From Terriglobia bacterium (GTDB taxonomy: Bacteria > Acidobacteriota > Terriglobia > Bryobacterales > Bryobacteraceae), in NCBI GenBank assembly GCA_025350105.1, contig JANXYJ010000121.1:1-40481 (forward strand): DNA of 40,481 nt, in the 5' to 3' direction. Below, in pieces: positions 1-7,387 of the stretch. The notes below the pieces were generated by a model, which did no database searches, was not told where the DNA came from, and worked only from the letters and a program-made list of their open reading frames with translations. The position numbers and the translations under genes were made by a program. Within the stretch, counting starts at the first letter, position 1. Every line of letters starts with the position of its first letter.

Positions 1-834
1 GACGTCCACCGCCTTGCCTTTGTAGATGGACGCTGAAGAAGGTGCAACCACGCCCATTCCGGGAATCCGGGCCAAGGAGTCTGTCAGATCCGCGGTAAGT
101 CCGCTGCTCAGAAATTCGGATTCCCCGCCAAGAGTGCGAAGCGGCAAAACCGCAATCGAGTCAATCTTTCGGTCACTGCTTTTCAGCCATCGCCGCTCCC
201 CGGCAAGGTAGGAAATACCAAGGCAGAATAAGAGAACAGCGCAGGCTAACGCGCGAAACGGCCAGGTGAGTTTGCGATTGGGCTGGGTTGGCCGATTGCC
301 CTCAAGCCCATCCCGAATGATGGATTGGCTCCCGCTCGGGCTGCCAGAAATGCTGCCCGAAATTGGAATCGGCTGTCCGCTTCCCGCAACTTGGAGTCTT
401 TCCGTCTTCAATGTTTCATCTAGACGAGCAGGGATGTAGGAGAATACTGGTTGATAACCGCGAGTCCGAAATCCGATACAAACCTGGTCATCTTTGCCTT
501 CGGTCTCGTAGTACCTGGCCAGGCTCCAGCGCAACTTTTGTGCTTTAAGCCGAACGGTGTTGTCGTAGCGCGGATCGTAGGTTTCTTTTCTTTGAAACAC
601 GTCTACGCCGATGGTGTACTCCTTCAGTTGATCGGCGCGGCCCGCTAAGGTTTCGTTCACAACGTAGCGGAGGAATGCCTTCTGGCCTTCCGAGTTTTGA
701 AAATGGTGGCTGGCCAGAATCTTTTCGAGAGAACGGGTAACCTCTTTGGGGCAGGGCTCGCCCCCGACGATTTCCTCACGCGGCTGATCAAACGGCTTAG
801 GAACTTGCATACCCCAGTGCCCGTCATTATACAT
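1..834 (-). CDS. TolB-like / adenylate-cyclase-associated regulatory protein, N-terminal part (runs off the window)
   Basis: The 278 visible residues read through to the left edge with no stop, so the C-terminus lies outside. Order of parts: a cytoplasmic region of about 110 residues with LEKILASHHF, FLRYVV, LKEYTIGVDVF and YDPRYDNTVRLKA, a signature I know from acidobacterial signalling proteins; a Gly/Ser/Pro-rich linker; one membrane segment (around FRALACAVLLFCLGISYLAG); then SIAVLPLRTLGG and GLTADLTDSLARIPG, which match the start of the TolB-like domain found in adenylate-cyclase- and TPR-containing regulators. In relatives TPR repeats follow; these are not visible here. The first ATG is used; an ATG eight codons downstream (808-810), preceded by GGGG, is an alternative. 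The likely role is membrane-anchored signalling or transcriptional control; the ligand is unknown. Confidence 0.8.
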   Translation of the reverse strand, partial: MYNDGHWGMQVPKPFDQPREEIVGGEPCPKEVTRSLEKILASHHFQNSEGQKAFLRYVVNETLAGRADQLKEYTIGVDVFQRKETYDPRYDNTVRLKAQKLRWSLARYYETEGKDDQVCIGFRTRGYQPVFSYIPARLDETLKTERLQVAGSGQPIPISGSISGSPSGSQSIIRDGLEGNRPTQPNRKLTWPFRALACAVLLFCLGISYLAGERRWLKSSDRKIDSIAVLPLRTLGGESEFLSSGLTADLTDSLARIPGMGVVAPSSASIYKGKAVDV

Positions 835-909
835 CTGCGAAGCGGCACTGGGCGGCCACCGACCCGCAGGGCTGTCGCAGGCTCCAGTCCTGCCTATCGG
901 CTATATGGG

Positions 910-1062
910 TTATAACACCGTATTACTTCTGGTATAGTTGCGATTGAACGCCTGCCGGATTCCATTCAAGTTGGGATGCCCGGCACTTGCGCGCGGGGCT
1001 TGGGCCCAGGTAGGCGAAGATACCACCCATGCCAGCGCCGCCAGTATTGCTACTTTTGTCAA
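910..1062 (-). pseudogene. N-terminal relic of a secreted 'GHPNLNG' protein
   Basis: A 50-codon frame starts at TTG, with AAGGG just upstream. It encodes a signal peptide (TKVAILAALAWVVSSPTWAQ) followed by GHPNLNGIRQAF and a stop soon after. The motif GHPNLNGIWQA is the conserved start of a secreted family of unknown function in Acidobacteria; the full-length gene at 4604-5665 carries the related GHPDLQGFW. Here the usual Trp is Arg and the remaining roughly 300 residues are gone. It is most simply a truncated relic next to another relic (1118-1377). A short secreted peptide cannot be excluded. Confidence 0.6.
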
Positions 1063-1117
1063 GACCCTTGCCTGGCTCGTTTGTCTCTAAAATGCTCGTT
1101 GGTTTCTGAATAAATGT

Positions 1118-1377
1118 CTAACGCGGCGCCGTGGCGTTCGCCAGTTGCTCGGCCGTCAACCCATTCTTTGGCGGCGCCGCCGCCAGCCCTTTATAAAGGA
1201 ACTTCTGCACCCGGTTGCGCCATTGGGCAGTTTCGTCCAGGAGGGGTCGACTTCAAATACCGGCATCATGCCGCCATCTTTTGTGGTATTTTCTGAGACA
1301 TCGGCTGCCAAAACCATGGTTGAGACGGCCACGGCCAGACCACATAGAGCAAGCATTTTTGTTTTGCGCAACTTCAT
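1118..1377 (-). pseudogene. Internally deleted secreted NHL-repeat protein
   Basis: The frame from ATG 1377 encodes a signal peptide (MLALCGLAVAVSTMVLAAD) and MPVFEVDPSWTKLPN, the usual start of acidobacterial NHL/peptidylglycine-lyase-like proteins. At about 1225 the sequence jumps to a different frame encoding WRNRVQKFLYKGL and then LTAEQLANATAPR and a stop, which is the usual C-terminal end (RVQKF.YKG) of the same family. So the whole beta-propeller, about 300 residues, has been deleted with a frame change at the junction. A full-length relative lies immediately upstream on the same strand (1443-2579). This gene cannot make a propeller and is called a pseudogene. Confidence 0.75.
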
Positions 1378-1442
1378 TCCCCCAAAACCTCTCGTGTTTA
1401 CGAAGCAGACCGTTCCCATCAGAATATCCTCGAACTCTTCGT

Positions 1443-2579
1443 TTAACGTTTCGTTTTCGGCCCTTTTGCCAAAACGAATTTCTGCAGGCATCCGCCGGAT
1501 GGGCTGGCGCTGCAGCCGCCGGTTAAGCCGCCATAAATATTGCCTAATTCGTCGGCGGACATCCCCTCTGGGCGGGTGCCCGGAATGAAGTATTTCAGTG
1601 ATCCGTCCTTGGCGCTGCCAATGCGGATTCCATTCTTCCAGCCCGGATTGTGGATGGCATTTCCGCCCCCTTCGGGAGCTTCCGGCGATCCCCCGATGTG
1701 CTGACTGGATTCCGAGTCGGCCACAATCAAGGTATCGTCCTTCAGGATCGCAATGCCGCTAGGCCGGCCGAAATGCCGCCACTCATCGACGAACTTCATA
1801 TCTTTGTCGAAAATCTGGACCCGGTTGTTGGAGCGGTCCGCCACAAACAAACGTCCTTTGGAATCGAACGCCAGCGCGTGCGGTCCCATAAACTCGCCCG
1901 GTCCGTGGCCCATGTGGCCGTAGTCCGCAATGAATTCCCCGGCCTTCGAGAAACGGATAATGCGGTCGCCATCCTGCTGCCCCTTGGTGGGCCGGGGCCA
2001 GTGGCCATCGGCAACCAGCATGTCCCCGTTCGGGGCGAAAACGCAGGCAGTGGGTCCCACGAAGGTGTCGGGTCCCGCTTTGCCAACGCCCGCTTTACCT
2101 AGAGTTTGCAGCACTTTACCCTCGGGGCTAAACTTGAACATTTGAAACCCGCGGCCCTCTGTGCCCGGAATGTCGGTAAACGGTCCGCTATCGCCGGCCC
2201 AGAAGTTGCCGTCGCTGTCGCGGCAAAATCCATGCGCCTGCACAAACATTCCGTTGCCGAAAGACTTCAGAATATTGCCCACTGGATCGAAGTGAATGAT
2301 GGGCGGTTCCGAGCGATGATGCAGCCACACCCCGCCCTTGCCATCTGGCACAATGCCAATTGCCGCGCCCGGTTTGATTTCGCCCAGATGCGGCCAACTG
2401 GGCACCATCTCGTAGGGATTCGCCATCGCGCTGGGCACTTCGACAACAGGCGCGGTACCGCCGCCTTGCCCTGCGGCTAGCCGCGCGAAAATCAACGCCA
2501 GCGCCGCCGACGAAATCACCTGCGCAGCGAAACACTTCATGGTTCTGGGCATGGGTCTGGTGGAAAGTAGCAGTTTCAT
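1443..2579 (-). CDS. Secreted NHL-repeat (peptidylglycine-lyase-like) beta-propeller protein
   Basis: A 378-residue protein with an N-terminal signal sequence (around AAQVISSAALALIFARLAAG) and repeated NHL-type blades, for example LFVADRSNNRVQIF, MLVADGHWPRP and NFWAGDSGPF. It ends with GGCLQKFVLAKG, the typical terminus of this family. The family resembles the lyase domain of peptidylglycine amidating enzyme, but its function in Acidobacteria is unknown. The start overlaps the upstream cupin stop by 4 bp (ATGA), which points to translational coupling; an ATG nine codons downstream could also serve. Context with cupins and a GHPDLQG protein suggests an exported module acting on a small molecule, but this is inference. 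Confidence 0.85.
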   Translation of the reverse strand: MKLLLSTRPMPRTMKCFAAQVISSAALALIFARLAAGQGGGTAPVVEVPSAMANPYEMVPSWPHLGEIKPGAAIGIVPDGKGGVWLHHRSEPPIIHFDPVGNILKSFGNGMFVQAHGFCRDSDGNFWAGDSGPFTDIPGTEGRGFQMFKFSPEGKVLQTLGKAGVGKAGPDTFVGPTACVFAPNGDMLVADGHWPRPTKGQQDGDRIIRFSKAGEFIADYGHMGHGPGEFMGPHALAFDSKGRLFVADRSNNRVQIFDKDMKFVDEWRHFGRPSGIAILKDDTLIVADSESSQHIGGSPEAPEGGGNAIHNPGWKNGIRIGSAKDGSLKYFIPGTRPEGMSADELGNIYGGLTGGCSASPSGGCLQKFVLAKGPKTKR

Positions 2580-3160
2580 TTTGCGCTGGCTCCAGGTTTC
2601 AGCACCGGACTCACATATCCCGCAGGCAACACATGTTTCGGATCCGACCGCACCGACACGTACTCGATGTGGTCGGTAACATCCGTAAATCCGTGGTAAA
2701 CACCGGCCGGAATGATCACCATGTCGCCGGTTTCCACTTTGCGCTTCTGCGCCGGTTCCTTAAAAACGGCGTTATTGCTGGGGCCAACCGCAATTTTGAA
2801 GACTTCGGTATCCGCCGCAAGCGGCTTCACGTTATCCACAGTTCCGCCCGTGAGTAAGGTTCCGCTGCCGGAAACCACGTAGTAAACCTCCGTGACGAAC
2901 TCATGATTGATGGCCCCCACAGGGGCGCCTGGCGTGGTCTTACCCCGGCGAAGAACGCCGACGCTGACGTTATGAGTGCCAACGTCCACTACTTTGATCT
3001 GGCGGTCCGCGCCACCGGTGGGCGCATTCACCACGGCCTCAATATCGGCGGCTTTAATGTCGGTGGCTACCTTGGGCTGGGCATTGACGGCCGGGAGCAC
3101 GATTCCGTACAGCCCCAGCGTCAACACCGCTATCATCCAACGGTTTCTATGTCTAACCAT
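2576..3160 (-). CDS. Secreted cupin-domain protein
   Basis: A 194-residue protein with a signal peptide (MIAVLTLGLYGIVLPAVNAQ region) and one cupin fold. Motif 1 appears as NHEFVTEVYYVVSGSGTLLTGG, with one His and two Glu in metal-ligand positions; motif 2 is GDMVIIPAGVYHGF, which supplies the last His. A metal site is therefore plausible. The start has a good ribosome site, GAGG five bases before the ATG. It sits 53 bp after the bicupin gene and overlaps the NHL gene by 4 bp, so it is in the same operon. The substrate is unknown. Confidence 0.85.
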   Translation of the reverse strand: MVRHRNRWMIAVLTLGLYGIVLPAVNAQPKVATDIKAADIEAVVNAPTGGADRQIKVVDVGTHNVSVGVLRRGKTTPGAPVGAINHEFVTEVYYVVSGSGTLLTGGTVDNVKPLAADTEVFKIAVGPSNNAVFKEPAQKRKVETGDMVIIPAGVYHGFTDVTDHIEYVSVRSDPKHVLPAGYVSPVLKPGASAK

Positions 3161-3213
3161 TTTGTCCTCGTTCGTCTTGGTCCACGTGGGGTCTGCCTAT
3201 TTGTCGAAGCCGG

Positions 3214-4116
3214 TTATTTGTCATAGTTGGTGTCGTAGCGGACGTTCAGCCAGGTGATGCTGCCCGTTACACCGCTGACTCCGTGAGGAAGTCCGGCCGG
3301 GATAAATTCCACATCGCCCACTTTGATGGTGTGGGATTCGCCGCCTTCAATTTTGCCGTTCGCAAGCTTTCCGCCCGTGGTCAGCGTTCCGCCGCCTTCC
3401 AGTACTACCCAAACATCCGCGGTATCGGGATGCACCAGCGCGGTTTCGGCGTTGGTGATGCGGCGAATGTTCACGTTGTAACGGCCGCCTTCCAGCATCC
3501 GGAGCGTCGACTGTTTCTTGGCGTCCATGCTCTTGAAATAGCCGCTCAACTTTTCCAGCGGAATGCTCACCGCATGGTCGGTCGGCGCTGATGCCAGGAC
3601 GTAGTCGCCTTTTGCAGAGGTGCCCGGACTCAGGTAGTTGGTGTCGAAGCGCAGGTTCAGCCAGGTGATGTTGCCGTTTACGCCGCTTACTCCATGAGGA
3701 AGAGCTGCTGGGATAAACTCCACATCGCCCACTTTCACCGGATGCGATTCACCGCCTACGATTTTGCCGTTTTCCACCGTCCCACCAGTGGTTAACGTGC
3801 CGCCGCCTTCCACTACCACCCACACGTCCGCAGTATCGGGATGAATCAGCGCCGTTTCAGCGTTCGTAATACGGCGGATGTTCACGTTGAAGCGGCCACC
3901 CTCCACCATGCGCAGCGTCTGCTGCTTTTTCTCGTCCATATCTTTGTAATAGCCGTTCAGCTTTTCTAGCGGAATGGTTACCGCGCGGTCGGTGGGCGCT
4001 TTTTCCAGGATCACGACCCGGCCTTCGCCACCGCCGCCACCCTTCTTTTTGTCCTGCGCCGACCCAATGCACGCCAGCGCCAGGGTCACTGCAATCGTTG
4101 TGTAAGTGGTTCGCAG
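3214..4116 (-). CDS. Secreted bicupin made of two near-identical cupin domains; probable CTG start
   Basis: The two halves of the protein are clear duplicates: each has VSIPLEKL or VTIPLEKL, NVNIRRITNAETAL, HPDTADVWVV, GGGTLTTGG and GDVEFIPA.LPHGVSG. Each cupin keeps the His of motif 2 but motif 1 has only one His plus Asp residues, so metal binding may be altered. The first ATG/GTG/TTG codon in frame is a GTG at 4089, which would cut a signal peptide in half. Starting at CTG 4116, six bases after GGAGC, gives RTTYTTIAVTLALACIGSAQ, a good signal sequence, so I prefer it. This gives 300 residues. It is upstream of the single-cupin gene on the same strand. Confidence 0.8.
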   Translation of the reverse strand: MRTTYTTIAVTLALACIGSAQDKKKGGGGGEGRVVILEKAPTDRAVTIPLEKLNGYYKDMDEKKQQTLRMVEGGRFNVNIRRITNAETALIHPDTADVWVVVEGGGTLTTGGTVENGKIVGGESHPVKVGDVEFIPAALPHGVSGVNGNITWLNLRFDTNYLSPGTSAKGDYVLASAPTDHAVSIPLEKLSGYFKSMDAKKQSTLRMLEGGRYNVNIRRITNAETALVHPDTADVWVVLEGGGTLTTGGKLANGKIEGGESHTIKVGDVEFIPAGLPHGVSGVTGSITWLNVRYDTNYDK

Positions 4117-4603
4117 ATATTTGCTCCTAAATTCATAGGTCCTAATTCTTGGCCGCTTCTAGTGGGCCGCATCATAGGGCTTCCCAAATACTTCAGGTAG
4201 TTCCAGATTGCATTTCCCATCGTTGATCTCAGGTCTTGGTCTCGACGAGAAGTTCCGCTGTCCATGGCCGCAAAACAGAATAGAAGTTTCACTTGGATCC
4301 AGGCCAAGGTCAAGGAAATGAATGTTTTACCGAAGGTTGTACAACCGTAAAGGCACCTTTCCCGCGGATGTTGACTAACCTTTGCTCTATCGTCAGCTCT
4401 AAAGTAGGACCCACGGCCCTTTTGGGGCAAACGCTGGCGAGACTCTGCTGAGGTTCCTGACTTTGGTGCGGTTCGTAAATGACGGCGCGGGCTTTGGTGT
4501 TGTGCTGCGGAGAGTGCTAGCCTGCCGCCCGCCCGCGCGAAAGGGCCCGCGGCCGGTTCCATTGGGCGCTGACTCTCCGGTGACTCTGTACTGTCTGATC
4601 GAC
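4117..4603. other. 487-bp gap without an assignable gene
   Basis: Nothing here has a recognisable product. On the minus strand two short open stretches look partly protein-like: one reading LTIEQRLVNIRGKGAF and one ending in LPEVFGKPYDAAH just before a stop at about 4160. Neither has a start codon with a ribosome site, and I do not recognise them. They may be eroded gene ends. The interval also holds the 12-bp palindrome listed separately and should contain the promoter of the bicupin-cupin-NHL genes. Confidence 0.4.
4335..4346. promoter_or_regulatory. Perfect 12-bp palindrome, candidate operator
   Basis: GGTTGTACAACC is a perfect palindrome, flanked by TTAC on the left and GTAA on the right, which also pair but with unequal spacing. 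TTGTACAA-type cores are bound by several dimeric repressors such as some GntR-family members. It lies 220 bp upstream of the bicupin start. Function is inferred only from symmetry, and the site overlaps one of the possible relic reading frames. Confidence 0.3.
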
Positions 4604-5665
4604 CTATTTGGAGCTCGCCGCCGCGGCCGCACGCTCGTCCGCGCGGCTTCCTGCCAGGATTCCCGCCAGACCGATATTCCCCTCGTGGCAGGCGTATTCG
4701 TAGACCGGTTTCGAGGAGCGCTGCCACGGGATCATCAAGCTCCAGGGCTTGGTCCACGTGCCGGGGTCGTCAATGGCGACTTCGTATTGCAGCGTCTCCG
4801 GGCCTGTCCGGGAGAAGCGCTCCGTAACGTGAAGCTTTTCGCTGGACGCGCCTCTGAAAAAGCTGCCTGGTTTGTAGTTGGTGGTATCCACCACTAACGT
4901 ATCGCCCTCCCAATGGCCGCGCGAATCACCATGCCATAGTTGGATGGCGGATGGAATATGGGCGCTTCCATCGAGCGAAATCTCGCGCGAATCGTGGATC
5001 ATCTCCGTCTCCAGTACCACCGTTTTTGGCGTCTGCACTACCTGATAGTAACTTTGGTAACCAGCGTGAATTTGCGGGGAACCATAGGTGACGCAGCGCT
5101 CTGACAAGCTCCGATCTTCGGGGCCTGCGCTGCGCCTTATCGCCGCTAAATTTTCTGCGCGCCGGGCCAATCCCTCCGCCGTCATCGCTGGCAGCCTTCC
5201 ATCCGTTGGGTTGGTGATGAGTGAAGTCCGGTTATCCCAAACCCTGTCCACCGTCCAAACCGAGCTATAGTCGCCGGTCTCGCCGTCAACGCTTTTGAAA
5301 CCCGACTTCTGGCCCCGTACGTTGGCAAATACTGCGTTAAACACATCGTCGCCGAAAGCCGCATCGGACTGGCCGCCGAAAAGTTCCTTGGCTTTCTTTT
5401 TCATGGCCGCTACTTCGGCGTCGGTAAGGAATTCTCGCCCAGCCAATTCCTGCGGCCGCTCCAGTGGAGTTGCCGTGTTGTTGGCCCAAAACCCTTGAAG
5501 GTCAGGGTGTCCGTCAGCGGTTCGGGGCGGCGACCAGGTGGATTTTGCGGGGATCTGTTTGCCCGTTTTGGCTGACGTCAAAGCCGTGTGTGGCGGAGCT
5601 TGTCCACGGGCTAGCGCAACCAGCGCTACCAGTCCAGCTACGAAAGAGAGGCATCTGGAATTCAT
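4604..5665 (-). CDS. Secreted 'GHPDLQG' protein of unknown function
   Basis: A 353-residue exported protein: signal peptide (SFVAGLVALVALARGQ), then TADGHPDLQGFWANNTATPL and a C-terminal block with DPGTWTKPWSLMIPW and YEYACHEGNIGLAGIL. These motifs define a secreted family very abundant in Acidobacteria, especially Solibacter relatives, without a known function. The start ATG has a strong GGAGGG site three bases upstream. It is the first gene of the minus-strand group with bicupin, cupin and NHL genes, although a 487-bp gap separates it from them. A truncated paralogue is at 910-1062. Confidence 0.85.
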   Translation of the reverse strand: MNSRCLSFVAGLVALVALARGQAPPHTALTSAKTGKQIPAKSTWSPPRTADGHPDLQGFWANNTATPLERPQELAGREFLTDAEVAAMKKKAKELFGGQSDAAFGDDVFNAVFANVRGQKSGFKSVDGETGDYSSVWTVDRVWDNRTSLITNPTDGRLPAMTAEGLARRAENLAAIRRSAGPEDRSLSERCVTYGSPQIHAGYQSYYQVVQTPKTVVLETEMIHDSREISLDGSAHIPSAIQLWHGDSRGHWEGDTLVVDTTNYKPGSFFRGASSEKLHVTERFSRTGPETLQYEVAIDDPGTWTKPWSLMIPWQRSSKPVYEYACHEGNIGLAGILAGSRADERAAAAASSK

Positions 5666-5855
5666 ATTCCCTCCATGCAGTCATTCAGTATACGCCTAGC
5701 GTGGCGACAGTGGAGACCACGATTACCCGCGCGTTGCATCTGCGCATGCGGCAAACGGAAAAGGTTTCAAGGTTGATCCAATGCGCTGCGGCGTGGGCCC
5801 CCGTAAGCCTTGCGATTTGCCGCAAACCCGCGGCGGCGGGAGGCTGTACGCGGCG

Positions 5856-5873
5856 GAGCCTAAGGAGCCTAAG
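5856..5873. repeat. 9-bp tandem duplication
   Basis: GAGCCTAAG occurs twice back to back in the 275-bp divergent intergenic region between the GHPDLQG and MmgE/PrpD genes. No other clear feature is visible in that region. Confidence 0.8.
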
Positions 5874-5940
5874 ATGGTAGCCATGGTGGCGCGTGGACAC
5901 CGTGCCAGGTTTGCGGACCAGGCGGCTGCTGAGAGAAAAC

Positions 5941-7353
5941 ATGAGCCAGGCTAACTACACAGCGGAATTGACTTCTTTCCTGCACCAGGTTCAGGCTGTC
6001 CACTTGCCGCCTGAGGTGATGGATCGTGCGCGCTATTTCCTACTCGACTACCTGGCGGTCGCTATCCGTGGTTCGCAAGAGGATTCCGCCAAGGCCGTGC
6101 AGAGAATGATTCAGAAAATGGTTCCAGCGATGCCGCAAAATAGCGTGGCCACGGTTTGGGGAACGGACATACGCACTCTGCCCGCATTCGCCGCTTTTGC
6201 CAACGGCACCGCCTCACACGGAATCGAGCAGGATGACACGCATAGCGGCGGCTCCATCCACTTGGGGACGACCATGTACTCGGTGGCGCTGGCACTTGCG
6301 GAGGCGGGCGAACACATCACCTTCGACGATCTCCTGGCGGCTGTGGTGGCGGGCTATGAAGCATCCGCCCGCATCGCCATGGCTGTCCAGCCGCAAGAGC
6401 AATATTCGCTGGGCTTTCATCCCACACAAACCTGCGGAGTCTTTGGAGCGGTGATTACGGCGGCAAAGCTTCTCGGTCTCAACCAAGAACAAACTCTGCA
6501 TGCTATGGGCATTGCGGGCAGCATGGCGGCCGGCAGCATGGAATTTTTGGCTGAGGGTGCTTGGACCAAACGCATCCATCCGGGTTTGGCAGCCCAGAAC
6601 GGAATTCAGGCGGCGATGCTGGCCGCCGAAGGATTCACCGGGCCTAAACGCATCCTGGAAGGCCGGGATGGATTTTTGCACGCTTATTCGCGCAACGCCA
6701 TTGCTGCGCGGCTTACCGCGAATCTGGGCGTCACTTGGGAGATTTTAGCGACGGCGGTGAAACCGCACTCCTGCTGCCGGTATATGCAGGGCCCGATTGA
6801 TGCGGTGCTCGACATCGTGCGGCAAAACCGATTGAAGCCTGAACAGATTCGGACCATTGAGATTGCTGTCTTGCAGGCAGGCTGGAACATCGTCTGCGAA
6901 CCAGCCCAGCAGAAATATCATCCACAGTCGGTGGTGGATGCCCAATTCTCGATGCCTTTCGGCGCGGCAGTCGCCGCCGTGGAGGGCGCAGCCGGATTGG
7001 ATCAATTCACCCTCCCCTACATCCAGTCACCTGCCGTTCGCGCGGTCATGCAAAAGGTACAGCTGGTGCAAAATGATGAAATCGAGAAAACTTTCCCCCG
7101 CGAATGGCCTGCCCGCGTCGTGATTCAGACGGAGTCTGGAGACAAGCATGAACGCTTTGTGCGTCATCCCAAAGGGGATCCGGAAAACCCTCTCAGTTGG
7201 GACGAACTGGCGGCGAAGTTCCTGGCGTTGAGCAAACCAGTTCTGCCGCCCAGCCAATGCGCGGAAATTGTGAAGCAGGTTCGCAACCGAGAAACACCAC
7301 CCAGTAAACTGGCCCGGATCTGCGCGGCGGAGCCCACGGTTCCGGCGCACTAA
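5941..7353 (+). CDS. MmgE/PrpD family protein
   Basis: A 470-residue cytoplasmic protein of the family that includes 2-methylcitrate dehydratase PrpD, cis-aconitate decarboxylase and iminodisuccinate epimerase. Family marks seen are the early DYLAVAIRG, the central ANGTASHGIEQDDTH, GFHPTQTCGVFGAV, the helix GIAGSMAAGSMEFLAEGAWTKRIHPG (motif split across the lobe junction) and the later KPHSCCRYMQGPIDA. The length is normal. I chose ATG 5941, after GAGAG, over an in-frame ATG 48 bases upstream whose added residues are Arg-rich and unlike the family. The exact substrate cannot be read from sequence. It stands alone, convergent with the next gene. Confidence 0.9.
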   Translation: MSQANYTAELTSFLHQVQAVHLPPEVMDRARYFLLDYLAVAIRGSQEDSAKAVQRMIQKMVPAMPQNSVATVWGTDIRTLPAFAAFANGTASHGIEQDDTHSGGSIHLGTTMYSVALALAEAGEHITFDDLLAAVVAGYEASARIAMAVQPQEQYSLGFHPTQTCGVFGAVITAAKLLGLNQEQTLHAMGIAGSMAAGSMEFLAEGAWTKRIHPGLAAQNGIQAAMLAAEGFTGPKRILEGRDGFLHAYSRNAIAARLTANLGVTWEILATAVKPHSCCRYMQGPIDAVLDIVRQNRLKPEQIRTIEIAVLQAGWNIVCEPAQQKYHPQSVVDAQFSMPFGAAVAAVEGAAGLDQFTLPYIQSPAVRAVMQKVQLVQNDEIEKTFPREWPARVVIQTESGDKHERFVRHPKGDPENPLSWDELAAKFLALSKPVLPPSQCAEIVKQVRNRETPPSKLARICAAEPTVPAH

Positions 7354-7387
7354 GGTCTGCGATACGTGATTTGTTCCCGGCAAACCG

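Noticed and set aside
4086-4757. A 223-codon open minus-strand frame across the gap before the bicupin
   Set aside because: Its first part is a shadow of the GHPDLQG gene; composition is low-complexity, Arg/Ser-rich and no domain is visible.
5893-5940. Earlier ATG for the MmgE/PrpD protein
   Set aside because: The added residues are Arg-rich and not part of the family; ATG 5941 has a better ribosome site and gives the usual N-terminus.
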